DNA of 64,000 nt from Vibrio harveyi NBRC 15634 = ATCC 14126 = KCTC 12724. Lineage in GTDB: Bacteria > Pseudomonadota > Gammaproteobacteria > Enterobacterales > Vibrionaceae. Within the stretch, counting starts at the first letter, position 1; each line of letters begins with the position of its first letter. The notes beneath the pieces were generated by a model. The model was not told where the DNA came from. It worked only from the letters and a program-made list of their open reading frames with translations, and searched no databases. Positions 27,421 to 35,500 of this stretch are shown here, piece after piece. The position numbers and the translations under genes were made by a program. The stretch spans positions 31,850 through 95,849 of the forward strand of contig NZ_BCUF01000018.1 in the NCBI RefSeq assembly GCF_001591145.1, written 5' to 3'.

Positions 27421-27893
27421 TATGTATCCTCCGTAAACTCTGTTTTATATAAAAATCCATTTAAATTGCAGTTGCTAATAACCATTAGATCTCGAGCATT
27501 ATCTAGGTTTATATTCTTGAAAAAGTATCGAAACTCGGTATCTTCAAGCTCACAGTAAAGATTACTTAAGTTGTCCTCTATAAATATAGGTGGTGAAACG
27601 TAGTTTAACTGAGACTCCCAAATATATTTCTTTTCTTCATTTATATAGGTATATATTCCGATATATGAATATGTTTGATTCAAAGCTGATTCTTTGAACC
27701 TTTGAGAATGTATGACTGGTTTAAAGTGAAATTCACCGAACTCATTAGTACTTGAACTCCTTTTGTAATTATTCTTTAAAAAATTAGCTTCTAAGTAAAC
27801 CGTTACATTTTCTAGAGGTCTTTGATCAAGAACTAAAGTACCTTTTATCTCTGGGCTTAACGTATATTTAAATTTCTTAAAAAAATCGAACAT
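27420..27893 (-). CDS. DUF6795-like protein coupled to the lipase
   Basis: A beta-rich protein beginning MFDFFKKFKYTLSPEIKG; the SPEIKG-T-x-x-LDQRPLENVTVYLE stretch resembles the short Ig/carboxypeptidase-regulatory-like domain I know as DUF6795. The start is uncertain: 27893 is chosen from the family-like N-terminus, while an upstream ATG at 27962 would add a hydrophobic, signal-like 23 residues but has no ribosome site. Its stop overlaps the lipase start by one base, so the two are made together; an accessory or protective role toward the lipase is inference. Strongly AT-rich. Confidence 0.6.
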   Translation of the reverse strand: MFDFFKKFKYTLSPEIKGTLVLDQRPLENVTVYLEANFLKNNYKRSSSTNEFGEFHFKPVIHSQRFKESALNQTYSYIGIYTYINEEKKYIWESQLNYVSPPIFIEDNLSNLYCELEDTEFRYFFKNINLDNARDLMVISNCNLNGFLYKTEFTEDT

Positions 27894-28234
27894 ACTTTCT
27901 TTGAAACCTAATGCAAGTATTGGAAATGAGAAAATGAATAAAAAAAGACTATTTTTAAACATGAAATTATGATGTGTGTATCTTAGTACCAACTTAATTA
28001 TCAGACTACTATCTATCGCGATTTGGTTTTGATCTTTAATTTGATAATGGAATTTGTATCTCTATATGATGAAAATGTCCCATATATCATTTTCAAAGTG
28101 ATAAACATAGACCAGTTATCTTAACCCTCTAGATGAACTAATATAGAATCTAACTACTTACCGATTAGTAATTGAAACAACCTCGGGGGACGAGAATTGT
28201 ATCTAAACCTTTTTGATTTCGGGTTTATTGGAAA
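27894..28234. other. AT-rich stretch upstream of the lipase cassette
   Basis: About 340 bases, very AT-rich, presumably holding the promoter of the lipase pair. No coding frame, repeat or RNA gene was recognised. Confidence 0.4.
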
Positions 28235-28266
28235 TAAAAAACCACCTCAGAATAAGGTGGTTTTTG
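28235..28266. terminator. Bidirectional-looking terminator of the DAACS symporter gene
   Basis: AACCACCT (28240-28247) pairs with AGGTGGTT (28255-28262), with A-run before and T-run after; it follows the symporter stop on the minus strand. Confidence 0.85.
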
Positions 28267-28296
28267 CTTAGACAGGATAATTGAGTTTGGAAGGGT

Positions 28297-29601
28297 TTAA
28301 GCTTCCGCGCGTTTCAGATGCACTTCTTCTTCGGCGACCCCAGCTTTTGGATCGTTGAAGCGAGCTTCATCCAGTGCGCCTTCTGATTTAGCAACAATGA
28401 TAGTCACTGCGCTGTCACCGGTGATGTTTACTGCGGTACGAATCATATCAAGTAGACGGTCAACACCCATGATAAGTGCAATGCCCTCTAGTGGCAGACC
28501 TACTTGGTTCAATACCATTGCTAGCATTACTAGACCAACACCAGGAACACCTGCGGTACCGATAGACGCCAATGTTGCCGTCATGATAACCATTAGGTAG
28601 TCACCCATAGTTAGGTCGATGTTGAATGCCTGCGCGATGAAGGCTGTCGCTACACCTTGCATGATCGCCGTGCCGTCCATGTTCACGGTTGCACCTAGCG
28701 GCACTGTGAACGATGATACGCGGTTCTCAACACCCATACGGTGCTTAGCCGTTTCCATTGTCACTGGAATGGTCGCGTTTGATGATGCTGTAGAGAAAGC
28801 AAACATGATTGCGTCTTCCATCTTACGTAGGAACGTAATTGGGTTTAGACCAGTGAAGCCTTTTAGCATCAAGCTGTAAGTCACAAGACCATGCAGCAAT
28901 AGCGTACCTGCTAGTACAACGAAGTATTCAGCAAGGTTGAAGATTGCGCTTAGACCAAGACCTGTAAACAGCTTCGCCATTAGGAAGAACACACCGTAAG
29001 GCGCAAGGTTCATCAGAATCGCAACCAATTTCATGATTACTTCATTCAGATCAGAGAAGAATGCTGCGATACGCTCGCCTGGCTTACCTGCTGCACTGAT
29101 CGCGATACCGAATAGGACGGCGAACACGATAACTTGCAGGGTTTTACCTTCTGCCATTGCGCTGATTGGGTTGGTTGGGAACATATCAATGATCACTTGA
29201 CCCAAAGATGGCGCTTCTGCTGATTTGAATGAACTTGCTGCGGTTAGATCTGCACCAGCACCCGGCTGGAATAGCGTACCCATGGTTAGAGCAAGTGTGA
29301 TTGCGATAGCGGTTGTTGCTACGTAGAAAGCAAGGGTTTTACCACCCATGCGACCCAATGTAGATAGGTCTTTTAGAGAGCTGGTACCACAAACTAGCGA
29401 AACAAATACTAGCGGTACAACAAGCATTTTTAAGCTGGCAACGAAGATCTGTCCACCAACTTCGAATAATCCATTAACAATGTATGCGTCGACAAATCCG
29501 TTGTCGGCAAAAAGTGTGCGAATTGCAAATCCTGTCAAGATACCCGCTACCATACCCAAAATTACGCGGCTGGTGAGCGACATCGGTTTCTTGGTATTCA
29601 T
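28297..29601 (-). CDS. Dicarboxylate/amino acid:cation symporter (DAACS family)
   Basis: Inner-membrane transporter of the GltP/DctA/GltT type. The start at 29601 is supported by an AAGGAG site and gives 434 residues; the frame extends 12 codons further without such a site. Signatures are the serine-rich loop AFSTASSNATIPVTM, the PLGATVNMDGTA motif and the TAGVPGVG re-entrant loop. The Arg in LLDMIRTAVNITGDS is the position that binds the side-chain carboxylate of acidic substrates, so glutamate, aspartate or C4-dicarboxylates are likely. Single gene with its own terminator. Confidence 0.9.
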   Translation of the reverse strand: MNTKKPMSLTSRVILGMVAGILTGFAIRTLFADNGFVDAYIVNGLFEVGGQIFVASLKMLVVPLVFVSLVCGTSSLKDLSTLGRMGGKTLAFYVATTAIAITLALTMGTLFQPGAGADLTAASSFKSAEAPSLGQVIIDMFPTNPISAMAEGKTLQVIVFAVLFGIAISAAGKPGERIAAFFSDLNEVIMKLVAILMNLAPYGVFFLMAKLFTGLGLSAIFNLAEYFVVLAGTLLLHGLVTYSLMLKGFTGLNPITFLRKMEDAIMFAFSTASSNATIPVTMETAKHRMGVENRVSSFTVPLGATVNMDGTAIMQGVATAFIAQAFNIDLTMGDYLMVIMTATLASIGTAGVPGVGLVMLAMVLNQVGLPLEGIALIMGVDRLLDMIRTAVNITGDSAVTIIVAKSEGALDEARFNDPKAGVAEEEVHLKRAEA

Positions 29602-29921
29602 GAGAACACTCCTTATAGTTATGCACCTTGAGTTCACTTCAAGGCGGCGTGCAGATTAGCAGCGGAGTGTGAAAATACGAAAGAATAATCCTCTGAATGG
29701 TCGATAGATGTGAAGTTAGTCACTTTAAAAAATAGAATATTAACTAAATGGCAACTAAAAGGCTGGTTGAAAAGTTTGTTAATTAACAAATTTATCGAAT
29801 TTACAACCGATAGAAATGAATTCTTACATTCTTGATTGGTAGAAAACTGTTTGCATACAAGTAGAGGGCAAGATGCCAAGTGCATAACTAGGCATCTTTT
29901 ATTCAGTTGTTTATTGCGGTG
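29602..29921. other. AT-rich intergenic region with a perfect palindrome
   Basis: Holds the symporter promoter. A perfect 16-bp palindrome, TTTGTTAATTAACAAA, lies at 29775-29790, about 175 bases upstream of the symporter start, and is a candidate operator. Confidence 0.45.
29870..29902 (+). terminator. Hairpin with plus-strand T-run
   Basis: AAGATGCC (29870-29877) pairs with GGCATCTT (29891-29898) and is followed by TTATT. It would end a rightward transcript, but no rightward gene precedes it; on the minus strand, where the DUF4056 gene ends, it has no T-run. Confidence 0.4.
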
Positions 29922-30986
29922 TTATTTCAATGGAGGGCGGGTTTGGTTATCGATGGTACGAGCAAAATTTGAAATCTGTTGATAATCTGTAGGTGTCCAA
30001 ATTGATTTTGAGGTCAGAGACTTAGGCAGTGCTGAGAAGGCTTTCTCATTGTCGCTTGCTCTAAACTCTACACTCATCCACTGGTCAATTGGTTGTTGAT
30101 CGGCAAAGGTCGCGGATAACGAAAGCTCATGGTTTGCACCAGAGTAGTTGGGCGTTAAGTTCAGTGCCATATGGTAATCTCGGAATCGAACTACCCATTT
30201 ATCAGGTAAGCGTCGCGAGCTATCCCACCAATCACCATCGAGTTGCTGGATTTTCTGTTTCGTTATCGCTTTCGATTGAGCTTTTAAATCCTTTAAAGCT
30301 TGTTTGAAAGCGCTGTCCATGGCTCTAGAAAAGCCTTTTTGATCGAGCTCGGGGTTGTCCAGTAATACTTGCTTGGCTAATTTTGCGCCGAGCATGTTGG
30401 AGTAGAGGTCTTCGGATGAAAAGGCAGATGCCAGCTCTTTAAATCCGCTAACGGACACCATACCGAACCACTGAGCTATTTCATGCCATTGAGCCAGTCG
30501 AAACGCGGTTAGCGCTGCTGCTTGAGCACTGCGATCTAGCTTCTCTTCTTCGCTAAGCTTCTCTTTTTGTTCATACCAACGAATACGACGAACACGAAGT
30601 TCTTCAGGCAAGTCCAGATGCGCTGCGCGACCGAGATAATGTTGATTTAGGGTGAATAAATAATAGGTGTAATCTGCGGTATCACGGACGTGGGCAGTAT
30701 CAATAAACCCGCCTAGTTCGGTAAAGATAATGCCGTTAGCTTCTTCATTCAGACCTAGCAGGCTACCAGAGACAGACTCACTGCCATCGTTATAGTGGTG
30801 AGTACCCACTTCGTTGCTGGATAAGACATTCTCAAGAGAAAAGAATGGAACAGGCACGCTTCCTAGTTGCGCTTTGAGATCGACACCAAATGCACAGCAC
30901 GGTCTTACGCCAACCGGTGCTTTCAGTTCTTGCGCGTGGACGAGTCCACTACAAAGGCTCAGTAGTAATAGTGCTGCTTTCTTCAA
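29922..30986 (-). CDS. DUF4056 periplasmic/surface protein
   Basis: A 354-residue exported protein (signal peptide MKKAALLLLSLCSGLVHA, here initiated by TTG with a good TAGGAG site). I associate the GGFIDTAHVRDTADYTYYL segment with DUF4056, a family without known function; its His and Asp residues recall a metal or hydrolase site. A Cys-Cys pair (RPCCAF) lies just after the signal peptide. It is the last gene of a three-gene leftward operon encoding two outer-membrane barrels and sits nine bases after the Omp85-like gene. Confidence 0.75.
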   Translation of the reverse strand: MKKAALLLLSLCSGLVHAQELKAPVGVRPCCAFGVDLKAQLGSVPVPFFSLENVLSSNEVGTHHYNDGSESVSGSLLGLNEEANGIIFTELGGFIDTAHVRDTADYTYYLFTLNQHYLGRAAHLDLPEELRVRRIRWYEQKEKLSEEEKLDRSAQAAALTAFRLAQWHEIAQWFGMVSVSGFKELASAFSSEDLYSNMLGAKLAKQVLLDNPELDQKGFSRAMDSAFKQALKDLKAQSKAITKQKIQQLDGDWWDSSRRLPDKWVVRFRDYHMALNLTPNYSGANHELSLSATFADQQPIDQWMSVEFRASDNEKAFSALPKSLTSKSIWTPTDYQQISNFARTIDNQTRPPLK

Positions 30987-30995
30987 ACCCTACTC

Positions 30996-32120
30996 CTAGA
31001 ATGCTTCATTAATTTGGAAATAAAAACCAGTGCTGTCTTTGCCGACGCCCAAATCGACGCGCACGTTAATACGTGCCTTAAAGGCAAATCGATAACCAAC
31101 CCCGACAGTAGGTAACCAGCTACTTTTAAAGAGGTCGTGATAAGTCGGTGCGATATTACCGGCACCTAGCCACCCAACCACACCATGACGACCTGCAATG
31201 GTATGGCGAATCTCTACTTGTGTAGAAAGCTGGTGTTTATCGCGATATTGCCCTTGGTAGTAGCCACGCATACGCTGGTCATCACCTAACTGGGCGTAAT
31301 CAAACCAAGGAGCGTCACCGAAAATCGATTGTGAATATACCTCCATTGCGATAATCGTAGTGTCAGACCATTGTTGGTAAACACGATAGTTAGCAACGAG
31401 GTTGTCGTAGTCTTCATCACTACCGAGTGAATCTCGGTTCGCTATCCATTCAATATCGAGAAACTGTCCACGCATTGGGTTCGGTTCGAAATCACGCGTG
31501 TCGTATTCCATTCCAACTAAGACACCACTGCTGGTGGCATCGGCAACTTCTGAAGGGAGAATATCGCCATCGACACCGTCGACCTTACTGAATGACTGCC
31601 ATTGCCAGCCAAGTTTGGCGTAAGTATTTGGTGCGACTTCAACGGCGATTTTTGGGCTCAACTGTAAACGTTGCCCTTCATACTGCACTTTGTTGTTCTC
31701 GTTTTCTGCGGCTTGGCTGCCAATACCCCAATAGTAACCGGGGGTATGGCTTATCCATGCCTCACCTAAAAGACGGACTTTGTCATTTTTTAAATAGGTG
31801 CGATTGTTTAACCCCAAGCCGTAAGAACCTGAGGTTGAACCATAAGAAGTAACGGTGACGGTCGAGTAAGGATCGCCTTTTTGCCAGTCATAAGGCGTGT
31901 ACAACCCCACTGCGGCAACGCCAATACCAAACCCTTGTTCTGGGTTAACAAAAGGACCTGGTAATACGCCCCAGTCGATTAACTTAGATTCATCCACGGT
32001 CTCACTTGAACCAAGCTTGGTCAGGATGTCATCCATTAAGCTACTTTCGTCTTGCTGCATAGCAAAAGCAGATGACGAACTAAGCAGCGCGGTGAGCGCA
32101 AGACTATAAGAGGTTTTCAT
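30996..32120 (-). CDS. Omp85/BamA-like outer-membrane barrel without POTRA domains
   Basis: A 374-residue protein with a signal peptide (cleavage near SSAFA). After about 30 residues the sequence goes straight into a C-terminal Omp85-type barrel: PGPFVNPEQGFGIGVAAVGLY, repeated amphipathic strands, the RMRGYYQGQYRD motif of the conserved lid loop (cf. VRGF in BamA/TamA) and a terminal aromatic residue. No POTRA domains are present, so it belongs to the surface-antigen-like, POTRA-less branch. Middle gene of the outer-membrane operon. Confidence 0.82.
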   Translation of the reverse strand: MKTSYSLALTALLSSSSAFAMQQDESSLMDDILTKLGSSETVDESKLIDWGVLPGPFVNPEQGFGIGVAAVGLYTPYDWQKGDPYSTVTVTSYGSTSGSYGLGLNNRTYLKNDKVRLLGEAWISHTPGYYWGIGSQAAENENNKVQYEGQRLQLSPKIAVEVAPNTYAKLGWQWQSFSKVDGVDGDILPSEVADATSSGVLVGMEYDTRDFEPNPMRGQFLDIEWIANRDSLGSDEDYDNLVANYRVYQQWSDTTIIAMEVYSQSIFGDAPWFDYAQLGDDQRMRGYYQGQYRDKHQLSTQVEIRHTIAGRHGVVGWLGAGNIAPTYHDLFKSSWLPTVGVGYRFAFKARINVRVDLGVGKDSTGFYFQINEAF

Positions 32121-32132
32121 CTTCTCGTTACC

Positions 32133-32972
32133 CTAGAAACGACGGTCTAAAGAGAAGAAGATGCTTTGACGATCTCCAAAACCGGCTTCACCCAAAAGGT
32201 ACCAATCTTCATTAATTTGGTATTGCATGCCTGCGATGGTGTTCCATTCAGATTCTAAACGCTGTTTTACTTCAAAACGCGCGCCTGATGGGATTACGCC
32301 ACCTAAAGATTGTGGTAGTCCAAGATCTTTGAGTGAACCAGAGAGTTCTTGTTCGACATCTTGATACATAGCACCAACCCAAAATCGAATTGGCACGCCA
32401 TTTTGATGGAAGTCGTAACCAACACGAGGAGATACAACAAGCGCATCAATTGAACCGTCAATAACGGTTAAATTGGTTTGAGTGTAACTTGCATCGACCA
32501 GTGCGAACCATTGGTCGTAGCCGCCGGCAAGTACAAAGCCAAGACCTTTGGTGTAACCGTCAAGGTCTAGACGAAAGTTCTCAATACGTTGTGGTTTCAC
32601 AAACGGCAACTTAACTTTGACGTTTACATCCGTTTCTGAATAGCCGTCGAGCGTGCCGATCAAGCCATAAACGTTTAAGAAAGGAAATAGCCAGACATCA
32701 GCACGCAATGTCATTACATCGGTGGCTTGTTTACCTGGTTCTGCTTGCATATCGACTAGTTTTTCAATCCCGCCCAAGCCTTTTAAAGCGATAGAGTCGA
32801 CATTGATGCCTTGTTCCATACTCATATAGCTGAGGTTTAAACCAAAAGGTTTTGGCAAATTGTAGCCAAGCGCCTCTGCTTTCTCTTTCCAAATAGGAAG
32901 AGAAATGGAATCCGCATTCGCGACTCCGGTAAACAAGCAAGATGCAGCAACAAGCAAAGAAGGTAATTTCAT
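32133..32972 (-). CDS. Outer-membrane beta-barrel protein, function unknown
   Basis: A 279-residue exported protein (signal peptide ending VANA). The rest alternates aromatic and polar residues as in barrel strands and ends in FSLDRRF, the terminal Phe typical of Bam substrates. I do not recognise a characterised homologue. It is the first gene of the operon with the Omp85-like and DUF4056 genes (12- and 9-base gaps) and is divergent from a TetR regulator with a palindromic operator in between. Confidence 0.75.
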   Translation of the reverse strand: MKLPSLLVAASCLFTGVANADSISLPIWKEKAEALGYNLPKPFGLNLSYMSMEQGINVDSIALKGLGGIEKLVDMQAEPGKQATDVMTLRADVWLFPFLNVYGLIGTLDGYSETDVNVKVKLPFVKPQRIENFRLDLDGYTKGLGFVLAGGYDQWFALVDASYTQTNLTVIDGSIDALVVSPRVGYDFHQNGVPIRFWVGAMYQDVEQELSGSLKDLGLPQSLGGVIPSGARFEVKQRLESEWNTIAGMQYQINEDWYLLGEAGFGDRQSIFFSLDRRF

Positions 32973-33175
32973 AAGTCACTTCATAAATCGTGGCGATCTC
33001 AATGTAAGCGGAAGATAGGTTACTTTTAGCTTATGAGATTCAATTATCGTCACGGAAAAATCACTGCTTTCTCATAAGGAAAAAGCACCAAAACGAGAGT
33101 TAAGATCCGCGGCTTTTATGTGTTTTTAGAGAGGCTTCTTAACTTCGGCGAGCGCATCTTACTCTTAAAATTTAA

Positions 33176-33199
33176 AAAGTAAACTTTAAAGTGTACTTT
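33176..33199. promoter_or_regulatory. Near-perfect 24-bp palindrome, candidate TetR operator
   Basis: Outer arms AAAGT/ACTTT and core CTTTAAAG; 11 of 12 positions pair symmetrically. It lies between the divergent outer-membrane operon and the TetR gene, 58 bases before the latter's start, where TetR-family proteins usually bind to control themselves and a neighbour. Confidence 0.65.
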
Positions 33200-33256
33200 A
33201 GATTCTTGCGCGCTATACTCTGCAGCCACTTACATGAGGTTGGTGAATCTAGAACG

Positions 33257-33853
33257 ATGAAACTTTCGGAAAAAAAACGCATTGCGCTGATTGAAGCGGC
33301 TCAACAGGAGTTTATTGAGCACGGATTTAGTGGCGCAAATATGGATAGAGTGTGTGAGCGAGCTGGGGCATCGAAGCGTACCTTATATCGCCATTTTGAA
33401 AGTAAAGATGTGTTGTTTATCGAGTCGATACAAAGCGTGCTCGAAACTCAGCGTGCACGATTGCAACTCAATTACTCACCAGAGAGCGATATCGAAACAC
33501 AACTTAGAACCTATCTGCATGCCAAGTTGGACTCTATGTATGAAGACTTTGGTTTGCCGCTCGCCAAGATGGTGATCAGTGAGTTTATGCGCACACCAGA
33601 ATTGGCAGAGAACTACTTACACCAACTTCAACGCCAAGATGCATTGCTGGAAAACTGGTTTAAAGAAGCCATTGCGGATAACAAGGTCAAAGCGCTTGAC
33701 CCTGTCATGATGAGTTGCATGCTAATGTGCTTATTGAAAGGAAACTGTTTGTGGCCACAATTGGTTGCTAATCAAGCGGTGCCGAGTATTGAGCAGCGCA
33801 AGAAAGTCGTTGAGGATATTCTTACGCTGTTTTTAGATGGCTACCGACGTTAG
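33257..33853 (+). CDS. TetR/AcrR-family transcriptional regulator
   Basis: A 198-residue repressor-type regulator. The N-terminal helix-turn-helix is clear: IALIEAAQQEFIEHGFSGANMDRVCERAGASKRTLYRHFESKD. The C-terminal ligand/dimer domain resembles the AefR-like group. The start at 33257 is chosen because the family starts just before the helix (MKLSEKKR); a longer in-frame start 22 codons upstream would overlap the palindromic operator. Probable target is its own promoter and the divergent outer-membrane operon; the ligand is unknown. Confidence 0.88.
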   Translation: MKLSEKKRIALIEAAQQEFIEHGFSGANMDRVCERAGASKRTLYRHFESKDVLFIESIQSVLETQRARLQLNYSPESDIETQLRTYLHAKLDSMYEDFGLPLAKMVISEFMRTPELAENYLHQLQRQDALLENWFKEAIADNKVKALDPVMMSCMLMCLLKGNCLWPQLVANQAVPSIEQRKKVVEDILTLFLDGYRR

Positions 33854-33854
33854 T

Positions 33855-33893
33855 TTGCTTATTGCTTATTGCTTATTGCTTATTGCTTATTGC
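33855..33893. repeat. Heptanucleotide tandem repeat
   Basis: Five perfect copies of TTGCTTA plus a partial TTGC, starting two bases after the TetR stop and ending ten bases before the end of the convergent DUF1835 gene. A likely variable-number locus. Confidence 0.9.
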
Positions 33894-33902
33894 CTCAAAT
33901 GT

Positions 33903-35174
33903 TTAACTCATCACGACATGACGCAGTGTTGATAGAGAGGTGTGATCCCACGTCCAATAGTCTTGTTCTCGGTTATGGAGCCCTCCGACCCAATAGTCTT
34001 GAATGAAAAAGTCTTTCCCACTCAAACAAGCTTTGCCACGAGCATTAATACTGACTTGTTGCTCCCACCAATTTTTATCAAATGAATCCACAGCAAACAG
34101 TGGTTTTTCCGCTCGTGCGAGTGGTAGTAGCAATGCATAAAACATTACGTCACCGAGGGTGGGAAGGGGCTCTCTTTGCTGACTTCTCTGAAACCAATCT
34201 TTAACGGTGATGGCTGTGCTTTGCTCGCCCAATACTTGCAACGCCAAATATTGGGTGAAGCTCAATCCTGACTCCGAGTTAGGCAGTTCTTGAAGGTGTC
34301 GTTTCATCACTGCTTTGATATTCGGTAAGCAATCTAATTCATGTTGTTCTAGCAAGTTAAGGAGCGGCTGTGGTGTTTGAGCCCGCAACGCTTGCCAGCA
34401 GCGTTTGGCTTGACTGAAAAGCTTCGCTGTAACCGGCTTTCGGTGTTGCCAACATGAGCGAATAGCTTCGGCAGGGAGTTGCCCAAAGCCAATAAACCGT
34501 TCTGTTCCTGGAAACTGGTTGAATTCGATGATCTCTATCACTTTACCTACCCTGTTCTCTAACAAGGAAAGTCCTCGAAGTAGCATGAATTGATCATAGG
34601 CATCGTGTTCAACCCAAAAAACAATACGTTCATATTGATGGTTAAGTAGAGTATGGATATTGTTTTGCTCAAACTGCGCTACATTTTGAACCGAATCTTT
34701 GCGACCCATCACGGGTAGCAATGTGCCTACGACGTATTGTGCTCGAATGGCGACAAAGCCTTTTTTATCATTGGGAATAGGACCGATGCACAGTGGATCA
34801 ATCATAGGTAAGAAATCACCTTCAAACCCGCAAGTCTTTAATAGTTGCTGAATATCGTGCCCACAGCGGACATGGAGTGTTTTTAAATCTGCATCAAGCG
34901 GGTTTGCTTGGTGGTCAATAGCGTGCTTGTGCCTTTCTAATTCCTCTATATGTGCTTTTAACTTGCTCCAACTGGGTAAGCCAAGCTCTCTAGCTAGAGC
35001 GTGTTGAACGTCTGACAGCTGGATAGAGTCAGGAGTAAGCGTTTCTGGTTGAGAGTGAAACTGTTTAACCTGTTTGAGTGCAATGGTGTCTTTTTGGCGG
35101 ATCGCCTTTAAGCGTTTTTTTGCTACAGACTTTTGCTGGTTAAGGTTAATGGAGAAGCTATTGTAAGATTGCAT
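33903..35174 (-). CDS. DUF1835 domain-containing protein
   Basis: A 423-residue cytoplasmic protein. After about 95 residues of helical, ankyrin-like N-terminus (LARELGLPSWSKLKAHIEE) comes the DUF1835 domain, LHVRCGHDIQQLLKTCGF through DPLCIGPIP, and then a C-terminal helical domain with the LGDVMFYALLLPLAR segment typical of the family. No biochemical function is known. It converges with the TetR gene and has no operon partner. Confidence 0.8.
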   Translation of the reverse strand: MQSYNSFSINLNQQKSVAKKRLKAIRQKDTIALKQVKQFHSQPETLTPDSIQLSDVQHALARELGLPSWSKLKAHIEELERHKHAIDHQANPLDADLKTLHVRCGHDIQQLLKTCGFEGDFLPMIDPLCIGPIPNDKKGFVAIRAQYVVGTLLPVMGRKDSVQNVAQFEQNNIHTLLNHQYERIVFWVEHDAYDQFMLLRGLSLLENRVGKVIEIIEFNQFPGTERFIGFGQLPAEAIRSCWQHRKPVTAKLFSQAKRCWQALRAQTPQPLLNLLEQHELDCLPNIKAVMKRHLQELPNSESGLSFTQYLALQVLGEQSTAITVKDWFQRSQQREPLPTLGDVMFYALLLPLARAEKPLFAVDSFDKNWWEQQVSINARGKACLSGKDFFIQDYWVGGLHNREQDYWTWDHTSLSTLRHVVMS

Positions 35175-35209
35175 TTTTCACCTTTCTTATCTCTTCCACA
35201 CTCGCTTTA

Positions 35210-35398
35210 TTAGAAGTTAAAAAGAAGGTAAAAACAGATTGTTCCTGCTAACAAAAGCAGGGTGGTTGAGGTGCCGTGAACCGAGTTCTTTCCGCGAGTG
35301 TTGGGTGCTTTAGGCTTGAGCTGCTTCAATGGTATGTAATCGAAACAGGTATCGCAACTTTGAATAATATAAAGAAGCAAAACTGCACTTAACTTCAC
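35210..35398 (-). CDS. Possible small membrane protein
   Basis: A GTG-initiated frame of 62 residues ending in a hydrophobic segment (STTLLLLAGTICFYLLFNF) and with a second hydrophobic N-terminus. It has no good ribosome site and no recognised family. It lies in the 326-base gap between DUF1835 and LysR genes, otherwise empty. Confidence 0.3.
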   Translation of the reverse strand: MKLSAVLLLYIIQSCDTCFDYIPLKQLKPKAPNTRGKNSVHGTSTTLLLLAGTICFYLLFNF

Positions 35399-35500
35399 AT
35401 AAAACAGTTCTAGAACTTAAGCGAGGAGTAAGTTGGAGAAGAGAAAGCATCCATGATGAAGGCTTAAGAATTGCGCCGGTTGAGCTTGTTTTGTGTCGCT

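Noticed and set aside
29634..29885. Leftward 83-codon frame upstream of the DAACS gene
   Set aside because: Low-complexity, no ribosome site, covers the likely promoter and the palindrome.
33855..33893. Start of a CRISPR array
   Set aside because: The repeat unit is only seven bases, with no spacers and no cas genes; it is a simple tandem repeat.
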